NCBI RefSeq assembly: GCF_001514235.1
Contig: NZ_KQ948929.1
Location: forward strand, 113,566 to 177,565
DNA from: Streptomyces caeruleatus
GTDB lineage: Bacteria > Actinomycetota > Actinomycetes > Streptomycetales > Streptomycetaceae
Direction of reading: 5' to 3'
Length of the DNA: 64,000 nucleotides
Of this stretch, positions 1 to 8,736 are shown one piece after another. Position numbers and translations under genes: made by a program. A model generated the notes under the pieces. The model was not told where the DNA came from and did not search any database. It saw nothing but the letters and a program-made list of their open reading frames with translations. How positions within the stretch are numbered: the stretch's first letter is position 1; every line of letters begins with the position of its first letter.

Positions 1-1
1 C

Positions 2-637
2 ATCAACGGCAAGGGCAAGCTGGAGATGGAGCTCACGGTCGAGCGCGGCCGTGGTTACGTCTCCGCCGTGCAGAACAAGCAGGTGGGCCAGGAGATCGGC
101 CGTATCCCGGTCGACTCCATCTACTCGCCCGTCCTGAAGGTCACGTACAAGGTCGAGGCGACCCGTGTCGAGCAGCGCACCGACTTCGACAAGCTGATCG
201 TCGACGTCGAGACCAAGCAGGCCATGCGTCCGCGTGACGCCATGGCCTCGGCCGGCAAGACCCTGGTCGAGCTGTTCGGCCTGGCCCGCGAGCTCAACAT
301 CGACGCCGAGGGCATCGACATGGGCCCGTCCCCCACCGACGCCGCGCTCGCCGCCGATCTGGTCATGCCGATCGAGGAGCTGGAGCTCACCGTACGTTCG
401 TACAACTGTCTAAAGCGTGAGGGCGTCCACTCCGTGGGTGAGCTCGTCGCCCGCTCCGAGGCGGACCTGCTCGACATCCGCAACTTCGGTGCGAAGTCCA
501 TCGACGAGGTCAAGGCGAAGCTCGCCGGTATGGGCCTGGGCCTCAAGGACAGCCCGCCCGGATTCGACCCGACCGCCGCCGCACTCGGGGCGGACGACGA
601 CACGGACGCGGGTTTCGTGGAGACGGAGCAATACTGA
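2..637 (+). CDS. rpoA: RNA polymerase alpha subunit, 3' part
   Basis: The window opens inside this gene, so 211 residues are visible of about 340 usual for the family. Alpha forms the dimer on which beta and beta' assemble, and its C-terminal domain contacts promoter DNA and activators. I see the end of the N-terminal domain (DFDKLIVDVET), the linker, the C-terminal domain (LTVRSYNCLKREG, NFGAKSIDEVKAKL) and the acidic tail ETEQY typical of streptomycetes. There is no rplQ after it, although rplQ normally follows rpoA in this genus. A terminator and an unrelated acetyltransferase come next. The reading frame looks intact, so it could be a second rpoA copy or a rearranged locus. Confidence 0.97.
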   Translation: MNGKGKLEMELTVERGRGYVSAVQNKQVGQEIGRIPVDSIYSPVLKVTYKVEATRVEQRTDFDKLIVDVETKQAMRPRDAMASAGKTLVELFGLARELNIDAEGIDMGPSPTDAALAADLVMPIEELELTVRSYNCLKREGVHSVGELVARSEADLLDIRNFGAKSIDEVKAKLAGMGLGLKDSPPGFDPTAAALGADDDTDAGFVETEQY

Positions 638-691
638 ACGCTGCGCTGCGCCGGCCGGGGCAGCACAGCGTTTGAGGCATCGGACGCCTAA

Positions 692-722
692 AGGTCGGTC
701 GCCTTGACGAGGCGACCGACCT
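692..722 (+). terminator. Intrinsic terminator after rpoA
   Basis: A perfect 13-bp stem (AGGTCGGTCGCCT / AGGCGACCGACCT) with a 5-nt loop lies 55 bases after the rpoA stop. There is no T-run, which is normal for streptomycete terminators. It could also serve the converging acetyltransferase gene. Confidence 0.85.
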
Positions 723-762
723 CTTCCGCGAAGCCGGTTGGCCCGCCAACCGGTACACCGCG

Positions 763-1251
763 TCATTCCGAAGGAATGCGAAACTCGAATTCGGGACGGT
801 CCCACGGCACGGCGGGCGGGTTCGCGAACGCGGTCCCGGTCCGTACCGCACCAACGCGGTGGTAGAAGTCCTCGGCGGGAACGTGCGACACGACCTTGAG
901 GCGGTCTATCCCGGCGGCACGGGCCTCGGACTGCATGTGCGCGACGAGGAGCCGTCCAATTCCGCGTCCTTGCACTTCGTCGGCGACGAACAGCAGGTCG
1001 AGCTCCGGTGGAGTGAGGACGAGCGAGTAGAACCCGAGGACCCGGCCTCCGTACTCGTCGGCGCCGACGGCTACGAAGACGCGGTGGGCTTCGATGTAAT
1101 CAGGACCGACCCGATAGCCCGCGACTGCGGCTGCGTACTTACCCTCGTAGGCGCCTGAGCCACGCACGAGCCGCGTGAGCCGTTTGGCATCCCGCGCGAC
1201 GGCCCTCCGTATCGTGATCGGCTGGCTGATCGGGGAAGTGCGTGAACCCAT
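763..1251 (-). CDS. GNAT family N-acetyltransferase
   Basis: A protein of 162 residues, usual for a single GNAT domain, which transfers an acetyl group from acetyl-CoA to an amine. The substrate cannot be told from sequence. The acetyl-CoA binding motif VQGRGIGRLL is at about residues 95-105, preceded by the beta-4 strand PPELDLLFVADE and followed by the late strand RLKVVSHVP and AEDFYHRVGAV. The ATG at 1251 (MGSRTSP) is chosen because the family match ITIRRAVARD begins just after it. No clear ribosome site precedes it, so the message may be leaderless or start slightly downstream. It converges on rpoA. Confidence 0.85.
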   Translation of the reverse strand: MGSRTSPISQPITIRRAVARDAKRLTRLVRGSGAYEGKYAAAVAGYRVGPDYIEAHRVFVAVGADEYGGRVLGFYSLVLTPPELDLLFVADEVQGRGIGRLLVAHMQSEARAAGIDRLKVVSHVPAEDFYHRVGAVRTGTAFANPPAVPWDRPEFEFRIPSE

Positions 1252-1495
1252 CAGGAGAGTATTTCGCACCGCGGAGTGCCTTCGTGCGGCGGGTCGGCCA
1301 GAGTCTCGTGGTAAAGGTCCCGTCCCAATACCCGACTGAGGTGCGCGGCCGACGCCCTCTGATCGATCGGTCCGGGCCGGTCGCCCCGTCGCGCGCGTTG
1401 CCGATGAAGTGGGCATCAGCGATCGGCAAAGCGCCCCTTGGGACGACCGGATACAGTGCGCGCGTCGGCAGTCTGGTTACTTGAGGAGGGGAAGC

Positions 1496-2719
1496 GTGCC
1501 CGCCACCAGTGAGGCCCGATCCGCGGACGGTGCAGCGCATGATGCGCCCCGGCAGAGCCTGCTGCGCCGCCTGATGCGCTATCTCCCATTGATCGCCCCC
1601 GTCCTGCTGTGGACCGTGCCCTGCTGGCTGCTGCTGCACGTGGGCCAGCACTGGCCGCTCCCTGTCACGCTGGCCGGAACCGCCCTGTTCGCCCTCGGTC
1701 TGATCGCTATGCCGCTCGCGATGGTGCGCGGTCACGGCCGGCGGCAGCACGACTGGGCGGCCATCGTCGGGGACACCCTCCTCGGAGCCAGCTGGGTACT
1801 GTTCACTTGGTCCGTCCTGCTCGGCGTCCTGCTGCGCCTCGCCCTGACCATGGCCGACATCGGCGACGGTCAGAGCCGGGCCCGGATCGTCACTTGGGCG
1901 GTCCTCGGCGTGTCCGCCGTGCTGCTCGCCTGGGGGTACGCCGAGGCCCGCAGGGTGCCACGGGTGCGCCGGCTCGACGTACAACTCCCGCGCCTGGGCG
2001 TCGGATTGGACGGCACCCGCGTCGTCCTCATCACCGACACTCACTACGGCCCGCTCGACCGCGCCCGCTGGTCCGCGCGGGTCTGCGCGAAGGTCAACAC
2101 CCTGGACGCCGACCTGGTCTGCCACACCGGCGACATCGCGGACGGCACGGCCGAACGCCGCCGCGCCCAGGCCACACCACTCGGTACCGTGCAAGCCATC
2201 CGGGCCCGGGTCTACGTCACCGGAAACCACGAGTACTACAGCGAGGCCCAGGGCTGGGTCGACCTCATGGGCGAGCTGGGATGGGAGCCGCTGCGCAACC
2301 GTCATCTGCTGATCGAACGCGGCGGCGACGCCCTCGTGGTCGCCGGCGTGGACGACGTCACCGCCGAATCCTCCGGCCTCGCCGGCCACCGCGCCCACCT
2401 CGCCGGAGCCCTGGACGGCGCCGACCCCGACCTGCCCGTCCTGCTCCTGGCCCACCAGCCCAAGTTCGTCGACCGGGCCGCAGCAGGCGGCATCGACCTC
2501 CAGCTCTCGGGCCACACCCACGGCGGCCAGATCTGGCCCTTCCACCACCTCGTCCGCATCGACCAGCCCGCCCTCGCCGGCCTCAGCCGCCACGGCAGCC
2601 GCACCCTCCTCTACACCAGCCGCGGCACCGGATTCTGGGGCCCGCCGTTCCGCGTCTTCGCCCCCAGCGAGATCACCCTGCTCGTACTCCGCTCCCCGCA
2701 GCGGCCTCCCACGCGATGA
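1496..2719 (+). CDS. Membrane-anchored metallophosphoesterase (YkuE/YaeI-like)
   Basis: A protein of 407 residues with four or so N-terminal membrane segments (residues about 20-145) and a calcineurin-like phosphoesterase domain facing one side of the membrane. Metal-binding motifs are in the right order: VLITDTHYG near 176-184, HTGDIADG near 210, GNHEYY near 242 and SGHTHGGQ near 338. Such enzymes hydrolyse phosphomono- or diesters with a two-metal centre. YkuE-type members are membrane-associated, but the substrate here is unknown. The GTG at 1496 follows GAGGAGGGG at ideal spacing. An upstream in-frame ATG at 1409 lacks a ribosome site and was not used. Confidence 0.88.
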   Translation: MPATSEARSADGAAHDAPRQSLLRRLMRYLPLIAPVLLWTVPCWLLLHVGQHWPLPVTLAGTALFALGLIAMPLAMVRGHGRRQHDWAAIVGDTLLGASWVLFTWSVLLGVLLRLALTMADIGDGQSRARIVTWAVLGVSAVLLAWGYAEARRVPRVRRLDVQLPRLGVGLDGTRVVLITDTHYGPLDRARWSARVCAKVNTLDADLVCHTGDIADGTAERRRAQATPLGTVQAIRARVYVTGNHEYYSEAQGWVDLMGELGWEPLRNRHLLIERGGDALVVAGVDDVTAESSGLAGHRAHLAGALDGADPDLPVLLLAHQPKFVDRAAAGGIDLQLSGHTHGGQIWPFHHLVRIDQPALAGLSRHGSRTLLYTSRGTGFWGPPFRVFAPSEITLLVLRSPQRPPTR

Positions 2720-2734
2720 CCCGGAGCGGTCGGT

Positions 2735-2862
2735 CCTGCAATCCCTCATGTCGCCGTTTGGCCAGGTCGTAAACCTCCCGGGCCGCGCAGCGTTTGAGCC
2801 GGTCGGAGCAGCGCTCGATCATGTTGCGTCGCCGGTAGGTCTCCCGAAAGTGCCGCTGCGGC
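2735..2862 (-). pseudogene. IS5-family transposase C-terminal remnant
   Basis: Minus-strand translation gives ETYRRRNMIERCSDRLKR, which matches the conserved C-terminal YRRRN-x-x-ERC-x-x-RLK block of IS5-type DDE transposases (the glutamate of ERC is the last catalytic acid). The match breaks down within about 20 residues on each side, no inverted repeats are visible and no start codon belongs to it. It is a small scar of an insertion sequence beside the phosphoesterase stop codon. Confidence 0.65.
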
Positions 2863-2959
2863 CCAGGGCGGGGCGGCCGGCGATCTGCTTGGACACGAGC
2901 GAGCCCCGCCACCGCTGGTGACGTGGGCTCGCCCGCCCAGATCCTCTGATGCGACGAAC

Positions 2960-3328
2960 CTACGGGTACACGATGTAGGCGTGGCAGTCAGCGCAGCCCT
3001 TGATGTACGCCCAGCGGAACTTGCCCTTGGGGCTGGTCCGCGTGATCGACGTCGGGTCGTTGCTCCACTTGCCCAAGCTGTCGCCCATCATGCGGAGCCA
3101 GACGTGGCCGGCGCAGTGGCCGGAATAGATGTTCTTGCCGGCCACGGCCCTCGTAGAGGAGATGGTCAGGCTGTAGTAGGTCTCGCACGAACGCTCGTAG
3201 TAGAAGTGGCCAGGGACGTCGTCGTAGATCGTGTCGCCTGGGCCGACGGTACGCGCGGAAGCGGGCGTGACGGCGAGCATGAAGGCCGTCGCGAGAATGC
3301 CGAGGACGGTGGCGATGCGTTTACCCAT
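2960..3328 (-). CDS. Small secreted protein, function unknown
   Basis: A protein of 122 residues starting MGKRIATVLGILAT with a hydrophobic core and an ASA|R-type cleavage site near residue 24, so it is exported by Sec. The mature part of about 98 residues has four cysteines (SCETYY, GHCAGH, GCADC) that could form two disulphides or a CxxC pair (CADC). I recognise no family. The ATG at 3328 follows GGGGAGGA at good spacing, which settles the start although the frame stays open upstream. It stands alone and convergent to the phosphoesterase. Confidence 0.75.
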   Translation of the reverse strand: MGKRIATVLGILATAFMLAVTPASARTVGPGDTIYDDVPGHFYYERSCETYYSLTISSTRAVAGKNIYSGHCAGHVWLRMMGDSLGKWSNDPTSITRTSPKGKFRWAYIKGCADCHAYIVYP

Positions 3329-3682
3329 GAGGGTCCTCCCCCTGTTTCTGTCGCACGTGGTCGGTGCGGTCTGACAACGGCGGCCAACGTAGTGAGCCTG
3401 CCGCAGAGGAGGTACCTGTAACTCTGCAGGGTGCACCGGGAGTTCGCATGGTTCGGGCCGCGGCGCTGTGGTGGCGTCCCGGGCCGGTCTGCCCATTCGA
3501 AGCGCACGTTGCCGGAGCGGGGCGCCGTCCGCACCGGAACCCCCGGACCGTCGGCTGCTCCACCACGCGGCGGCAGGTCTTTCCGGTGGCACCGGGGCCG
3601 TTCCAGGATCCGCAACTCTTTCAGCGGTGAAGGCAGTTCCTCCGCAGCTTCGTCAGCAATGACTTCGAGCAGTAGCCGTCGG
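3329..3682. other. Gene-poor gap of 354 bases
   Basis: No convincing gene. On the minus strand, 3705 to about 3595 encodes MLTEVPYNRRLLLEVIADEA and a further 15 ordered-looking residues before compositional drift. It overlaps the end of the large sensor gene by 23 bases and has no ribosome site. It may be a relic of a lost gene. The promoter of the small secreted protein at 2960-3328 must also lie here. Confidence 0.4.
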
Positions 3683-6600
3683 TTATACGGCACTTCCGTC
3701 AGCATGCGGGTCGCCGGTTCGACCCGACGGTTCGGCGGTGGCGGCGAGCAGGGCGGTGTCGTCGTCGGCCCGGTCGGGGGTGTTCAGCAGTTCCAGGGCC
3801 CGTTCGGTGATCTGCTGGGGGTCGGTGCGGGCGGCGGCGGGCAGCGCGCCGCAGGTCTGGCGCAGGGCCGCCAGGCGGTCGTCCAGGGACAGTGCCCGGT
3901 TTTCGACCAGGCCGTCGGTGTACAGCAGCAGGCTGGTGCCGGGCGGGAACGCCACCTCCCGGTCGACGGGGGTGCTGCCCAGTCCCAGCGGCAGCGCTGG
4001 GGGCAGTTCCAGGTAGGCGGTGTCGGCGGCTACCAGCAGGGGCGGCAGGTGCCCGCTGGCGGCGTAGCGCAGGCGGTGGCGGTGTGGGTTGTAGACCGCA
4101 TACAGGCAGGTGGCGAAGCGCGCGGTGGCGAGCGACTGCAGGTAGGCGTCCAGTCTGGCCAGCACCTGGGCCGGGCCGGCGCCCTCCATCGCGAGACTGT
4201 GCAGGGCGGAGCGGAGTTGGCCCATCACGGTGGCGGCTTCCACGTCGTGGCCCATGACGTCGCCGATGGCCAGCCCCACGGCGCCGTCGGGCAGTGCGAG
4301 CACGTCGTACCAGTCGCCGCCGACTTCGGCGCCGCGGGCGCTGGCCCGGTAGTGGGTGGCCAGGCGCACCCCGGGCACCTGGGGCAGGCTGTGGGGCAGC
4401 AGGGCGCGCTGCAGGGTCAGGGCCAGGTGTCGCTCGTTGTGGTACCGGGTGGCGTTGTCGTAGGCCATGGCGAGGCGGTGGGCGAGGTTCTCCAGATACT
4501 TCTGTTCGACCGCTGAGTAGTCGGTGTGCCGGACCAGTACCAAGGCCCCCAGTGTCTGATCGTGGGCGTGCAGCGGCAGGGCCAGCATGGCGGCGGGCGC
4601 CGGGTTCGGGCCGGCCGGGGCTGGGGCGGTGCCGTTGAGCGCGTGGGTGGCGGCGGCGGCCAGGGCCTCACGGTCGAGAAGGGGGGTGCCTGCAATGTAT
4701 GCCGGGGGCGACTGCGCCGGGGCGGGTTTTGCGGGGGTGAGGTGGATGCTGATCTGGTCGGCGAGGTCGGGCAGCAGGATCTGGCCGGCGGTCCGCAGGA
4801 TCTGGTCCGGATCGAGGGTGGCCGACAGCCGCAGGCCCGCGTCGGACAGGGAGGCCAGCACGGCCAGCTGGTTGCGGGTCTCGGTCAGGACCTGTTCGCG
4901 CAGCCGGGACAGTTCCAGCCCGGTGCGGACGCGCGCCAGCAGCTGGCGCGCGGAGAAGGGTTTGGCCAGGTAGTCGTCGGCGCCGGCACGCCGGCCCTGC
5001 ATGGATTCCTCCTCGCCGGCGCGGGCGGTGAGCAAGACGATGGGCAGGCGGGCGGTGTGCGGGTCCGCGCGCAGCGCCCGGACCAGCTCGAAGCCGTCCA
5101 TGCGGGGCATCATCACGTCGCTGAGCACCATCTCCACCGGCTGCGCCAGGGCCGTCTCCAGGGCGGCCCGGCCGTCGGCGGCGAGCAGCACGTCGTAGTC
5201 GGTCTGCAGGAGCTGGGTGAGGTAGGCGCGCATGTCGGCGTTGTCGTCGACGACCAGCAGGCGGGCCCGTTGGGGGCGGTCGGTTTCGTGCGGACCGGGG
5301 GCGTCGTGGGTCGACGGGGCGTCGTGGGTCGAGGGGGCGTGCGGGGTGCGTGCCGCTGGGGCGGCCGCGGCGGGGGCGGGGGCGGCCGCCAGCCAGCCCA
5401 GCGCCTCGTCCACGTAGGCCGCGGCGCGGCCGGGCCGGCCGGGCCGGCCGCCTCCGCCTTCCCTGGGGGTTTCCCCGGGGGACCCGGCGTCGGCCGCGGG
5501 CGGGTCCGGCCGGGTCCGGTGGGCGGCGGCGAAGGGGAGGAGCACGGTGACGGTGGTGCCCTGGCCGAGCCGGCTGTCCACGCCGACGGTGCCGCCGTGC
5601 GCTTCCACCAGGTCCTTGACCAGTACCAGGCCGAGGCCGCTGCCCTCGTGGGAGCGGGAGCGGGCGCCGCGGACCCGGTGGAAGCGTTCGAACAGACGCG
5701 GCAGCTCGTCCGCGGGGATGCCGGTGCCGGTGTCGGTCACGGTCAGCCGGGCCCGGTCGCCGGCCGCGGCCACCTGTACCCGGGCGCCGCCGGTGAAGGT
5801 GAACTTCAGGGCGTTGCTGAGCAGGTTGAGGATGATCTTCTCCCACATCTCCCGGTCCAGGGACACCGGCCGGGGCAGCGGCGGGCAGTCCACCTCCAGC
5901 GTCAGCCCGGCCGCTTCGAAGGCGGAGCGGAACACCCCGGCCAGCTCGGCCGTGGCACCGGCGAGGTCGACCGGCTCGAGGGCCGGGCGTATCTGCCCGG
6001 CATCGGCCCTGGCGACCTCCAGGAGGGTGTTGACCTGCTTCAGCAGGCGCAGGGCGCCGCGCTCGGCCAGCTCCAGCTGCTCGCGGCGCTCGGGCCGGTC
6101 CTCGTCGGCCAGCACCTGCTGGAGTGGCCCCAGGAGCAGGGTGAGCGGGGTGCGCAGTTCGTGGCTGACGTTGGCGAAGAAGGTGGTCTTGGCCCGGTCC
6201 AGCTCGGCCAGTGCCTCCGCCCGCCGGCGCTGTTCGTCGTGGGCGAGCGCGGCCGTGAGCGCCCCGGCCACCGCGGCGGCGAGCACCTCCAGGAAGTCCC
6301 GGTAGGCCCCGGCCGGCGGGAAGCAGGGGTTGATGCCCACGACCAGGACTCCTCTCACTTGCCCCGCACAGTCCAGCGGCAGGGCCAACGCCTCCTCGAC
6401 GGGGAGTCGGGAGGCTGCGGCGTGCTGCCCGGCCGTGTTGCCGCCGGTGAACGCGGCGGCCGGCAGCGTGGCAGGGGCGCCGTCGGCGACCACCTGCGCC
6501 AGCCGGGCCGCGACCTCCGGCCCGTCGGCCGCACCCGGCAAGACGGCCTCGGGCGCCGGCCGCAGTCCGGCGGAGGCGGCCGGCCGCAGCATCCCCGGCT

Positions 6601-7243
6601 CGGAGGCCAGGTACAGGCCGAGGAACGGGATCTCTTCGGGATAGGAGCCCAGCACCTCCGCGACGACGCGGGCGACCTCGCCCGGGGTGGGCAGCCCGGC
6701 TGTGCGGGCGCCGGTCTCGCTCAGCAGGCGGAGCCGTCGCTCGCCCAGGACCCGGCCGGTGGTCTCGGTGATGATCTGCAGCACGCCGCCGGAGGTGCCG
6801 TCGTCCAGCAGCACGGGCTGGAAGGAGGAGTCGAAGTAGCACTGTTCCAAAAAGCCGTGGCGCTCCATGATGAGCGGCTCGTCGGGGATCAGCAGGGACT
6901 TGCGGGTGTCGGTCACATAGTGGAAGTGGGAGCTCACGGGGTGGGCCCAGACTTCGGGGAACACATCCTTGTAGGGCTTGCCGAGCGCCCAGGGGTGTTT
7001 GGCGCCGACGATGGGTGAGGAGCCCAGGTTGTACAGCGTGGCGAATTCGGCGCCCCAGTACAGAGCCATCCCGTGCTCAGAGGTGAGCATGAGGCGCAGG
7101 GTGTCCACCAGGGGCCCCGGCCAGGACTCGGGGGGCCCGAGTGGCGTCGCCGCCCACTCGATCCCAGCCAGAAGCTCGCCGAACGCACCGCCTTCGGCGA
7201 ACATCCGGGCCGCCGCGGTGCGCGGGTCATCTGGCCGGGTCAT
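3683..7243 (-). CDS. Hybrid sensor histidine kinase / receiver / SpoIIE-type PP2C phosphatase
   Basis: A protein of 1186 residues, cytoplasmic by sequence (no membrane segment). Domains in order: a PAS-like sensor (about 25-170), a GAF-like region (about 180-335), HisKA with the phospho-acceptor in VSHELRTPL (His near 361), HATPase with GTGIPADELPRLFERF and GSGLGLVLVKDL (about 465-570), a Pro/Ala linker with a STHDAP repeat, a receiver domain with LVVDDNADM, the phospho-acceptor LSDVMMPRMDG (Asp near 707) and PFSARQL, a second GAF-like domain (about 780-945), and a PP2C domain with GGDWYDV and GDVMGHD ending in RADDDTALLA. It could link an incoming signal through His-Asp transfer to Ser/Thr dephosphorylation of an anti-sigma antagonist. 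The ATG at 7243 follows AGGAGGAAG. No partner regulator is adjacent. Confidence 0.93.
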   Translation of the reverse strand: MTRPDDPRTAAARMFAEGGAFGELLAGIEWAATPLGPPESWPGPLVDTLRLMLTSEHGMALYWGAEFATLYNLGSSPIVGAKHPWALGKPYKDVFPEVWAHPVSSHFHYVTDTRKSLLIPDEPLIMERHGFLEQCYFDSSFQPVLLDDGTSGGVLQIITETTGRVLGERRLRLLSETGARTAGLPTPGEVARVVAEVLGSYPEEIPFLGLYLASEPGMLRPAASAGLRPAPEAVLPGAADGPEVAARLAQVVADGAPATLPAAAFTGGNTAGQHAAASRLPVEEALALPLDCAGQVRGVLVVGINPCFPPAGAYRDFLEVLAAAVAGALTAALAHDEQRRRAEALAELDRAKTTFFANVSHELRTPLTLLLGPLQQVLADEDRPERREQLELAERGALRLLKQVNTLLEVARADAGQIRPALEPVDLAGATAELAGVFRSAFEAAGLTLEVDCPPLPRPVSLDREMWEKIILNLLSNALKFTFTGGARVQVAAAGDRARLTVTDTGTGIPADELPRLFERFHRVRGARSRSHEGSGLGLVLVKDLVEAHGGTVGVDSRLGQGTTVTVLLPFAAAHRTRPDPPAADAGSPGETPREGGGGRPGRPGRAAAYVDEALGWLAAAPAPAAAAPAARTPHAPSTHDAPSTHDAPGPHETDRPQRARLLVVDDNADMRAYLTQLLQTDYDVLLAADGRAALETALAQPVEMVLSDVMMPRMDGFELVRALRADPHTARLPIVLLTARAGEEESMQGRRAGADDYLAKPFSARQLLARVRTGLELSRLREQVLTETRNQLAVLASLSDAGLRLSATLDPDQILRTAGQILLPDLADQISIHLTPAKPAPAQSPPAYIAGTPLLDREALAAAATHALNGTAPAPAGPNPAPAAMLALPLHAHDQTLGALVLVRHTDYSAVEQKYLENLAHRLAMAYDNATRYHNERHLALTLQRALLPHSLPQVPGVRLATHYRASARGAEVGGDWYDVLALPDGAVGLAIGDVMGHDVEAATVMGQLRSALHSLAMEGAGPAQVLARLDAYLQSLATARFATCLYAVYNPHRHRLRYAASGHLPPLLVAADTAYLELPPALPLGLGSTPVDREVAFPPGTSLLLYTDGLVENRALSLDDRLAALRQTCGALPAAARTDPQQITERALELLNTPDRADDDTALLAATAEPSGRTGDPHADGSAV

Positions 7244-7564
7244 CGATAAATCTTCCTCCTGGCGCCAATGTGATCCGCCCGCGCCCTCCCCAGGCTGCCG
7301 GAGGCCACTCGCTGCGGACCTTCGGGCAGAACGGACGCCGGATCCGACGGTTCTGGCTGCACTCCTGCCAGAATTGCAACGTTAAGTTAATTTAAACTCC
7401 GATTTGCTCAGAATTATAAGCTTTCAGGCTTTCCGTCGACCGCGGCGACCACCGACTCGCAGTTCCTGTGGGGCGGCCCGCACGTCGACGCCGACGCTGT
7501 GAGCCGGGACGATGGGAAGAAGGTGGCGGGCCGCAAAGGGCAGGTCATGGACTGCCTAGGATCG
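7244..7564. other. Intergenic region upstream of the sensor gene
   Basis: This 320-base stretch includes an AT-rich patch near 7378-7422 (TTAAGTTAATTTAAAC), unusual in this GC-rich window and a likely place for the sensor-gene promoter. No gene is supported on either strand. Confidence 0.5.
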
Positions 7565-7609
7565 GTGCTGGTGGTGCTGGTAGTGCTGGTAGTGCTGGTG
7601 GTGCTGGTC
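7565..7609. repeat. Five tandem copies of a 9-bp unit GTGCTGGTR
   Basis: Five consecutive copies of GTGCTGGTG/A/C. In the plus frame they would spell a hydrophobic VLV repeat, but the surrounding reading frame has no ribosome site and no recognisable protein, so I treat it as a simple repeat. Confidence 0.85.
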
Positions 7610-7679
7610 ACCGCCGCGAGCGTCCAGGACCGGGCCCATGCGCCGCCGACTCGTACTGCGCCGCTGACTCCGCGGCGCG

Positions 7680-7736
7680 CTCACCATCGTCAAACGCACC
7701 GATGGTGCCAGGGAGTTCCTCGCCCTGCCTCGGCGC
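7680..7736 (+). pseudogene. IS transposase remnant
   Basis: Plus-strand translation reads LTIVKRTDGAREFLALPRR, which resembles the late DDE region (VVKRSDD-x-RGFVVLPRRW) of a class of IS5-like transposases. Only about 19 residues survive. It abuts the stop codon of the oxidoreductase at 7750 and shows that an insertion sequence once sat here. Confidence 0.55.
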
Positions 7737-7749
7737 CTCACCGGCAAAG

Positions 7750-8736
7750 CTACGGGCGCTCGGGATCAGAGGCGACAGTCAGGACGATCTTTCCGGTGGT
7801 GTGACCGGTTTCGCCCAACTCGTGGGCCTGGGCGGCTCGTTCGAGTGGGAATGTCGCATCGACGAGCACCTGAAGTCGCCCGTTTTCGATCAGTGCGCTG
7901 ATCTCACGCAGCCCCTGCTGGTCGGGTTCTACGAGCATGAACACCGCTCGCACCCCAGCTGCTTCGGCCTGCTGGGTGGGGAAGGTGTCGTCGAACGGCA
8001 GGATCGAGACGAGTGTGCCTCCCTTGCGCAGGGTGCGCAGTGAGCGTGCCCAGTTGGGTCCGCCGATGCTGTCGATGACGACATCCACGTCGCGGACGGT
8101 GTCGGCGACGTCATGGGTGCGGTAGTCGATGAGCTCATCGGCGCCGAGCGTGCGCAGCAGGTCGTGCTTGGCGGCGCTGGCGGTGGCGATGACGTAGGCG
8201 CCGCGGGCCTTGGCGATCTGTACGGCCAGGTGGCCGACACCACCGGCCGCGGCGTGGATCAGGACACGGTGTCCTGGCTGGACATGAGCGGTGTCGACCA
8301 GGGCCTGCCACGCGGTGAGCGAGGCCAGCGGCAGGGCGCCGGCCTGGATGGCGTCGAGGCCGCGCGGGCGCGGGGCGAAGTGGCGGGCCGGTGCGGTGAC
8401 GTACTCGGCATACGCGCCTGCCGGGTGCGGGAAGCGAGGCATACCGAACACCTCGTCGCCGGGCTGGTAGAGGGTCACGCCCGCGCCGACGGCCTCGACG
8501 GCTCCGGCCACGTCGAAGCCGAGGGTGAAGGGAGGTGTCGCTCCGGTGGCGAAGACGCCGCGCTCGCGGGTCTTCCAGTCGGCGGGGTTCACGCCCGCCG
8601 CGTGCACACGGACCAGGATCTCGCCCCGGCCCGGCTCCGGTCGCCTCGTCTCGATGACCTTCAGGACGTCGGGGGCTCCGGCCCTGTCCTGGGATACGGC
8701 ACGCATGGTGAAAGAGGCAGTGACGGGCTGGGACAT
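7750..8736 (-). CDS. NADP-dependent quinone oxidoreductase-like (zinc-less MDR family)
   Basis: A protein of 328 residues of the medium-chain dehydrogenase/reductase superfamily, quinone-reductase type: an N-terminal GroES-like fold (VHAAGVNPADWKTRE, GFDVAGAVEAVG) and a Rossmann domain with the NADPH motif HAAAGGVGHLAVQIA. No catalytic zinc cysteines are visible. It would reduce quinones or activated alkenes with NADPH. The ATG at 8736 (MSQPVTAS) is preceded by GGAGAAGGAA. The MRAVSQD start 30 bases later is an alternative. It is divergent from the GlxA-type regulator at 8865, with 128 bases between, which suggests control by that regulator. Confidence 0.9.
   Translation of the reverse strand: MSQPVTASFTMRAVSQDRAGAPDVLKVIETRRPEPGRGEILVRVHAAGVNPADWKTRERGVFATGATPPFTLGFDVAGAVEAVGAGVTLYQPGDEVFGMPRFPHPAGAYAEYVTAPARHFAPRPRGLDAIQAGALPLASLTAWQALVDTAHVQPGHRVLIHAAAGGVGHLAVQIAKARGAYVIATASAAKHDLLRTLGADELIDYRTHDVADTVRDVDVVIDSIGGPNWARSLRTLRKGGTLVSILPFDDTFPTQQAEAAGVRAVFMLVEPDQQGLREISALIENGRLQVLVDATFPLERAAQAHELGETGHTTGKIVLTVASDPERP

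Noticed and set aside
4526..7018. An 830-residue open frame antisense to the sensor kinase gene
   Set aside because: Gly/Gln/Arg-rich composition typical of the opposite strand of high-GC genes, no domains and no ribosome site. Similar long antisense frames at 1139-2749, 49822-51819 and 62242-63591 were rejected for the same reason.
7499..7804. A plus-strand frame with a VLV-rich membrane-like segment
   Set aside because: The hydrophobic segment comes entirely from the 9-bp repeat, there is no ribosome site, and the frame runs through a transposase relic in another frame.
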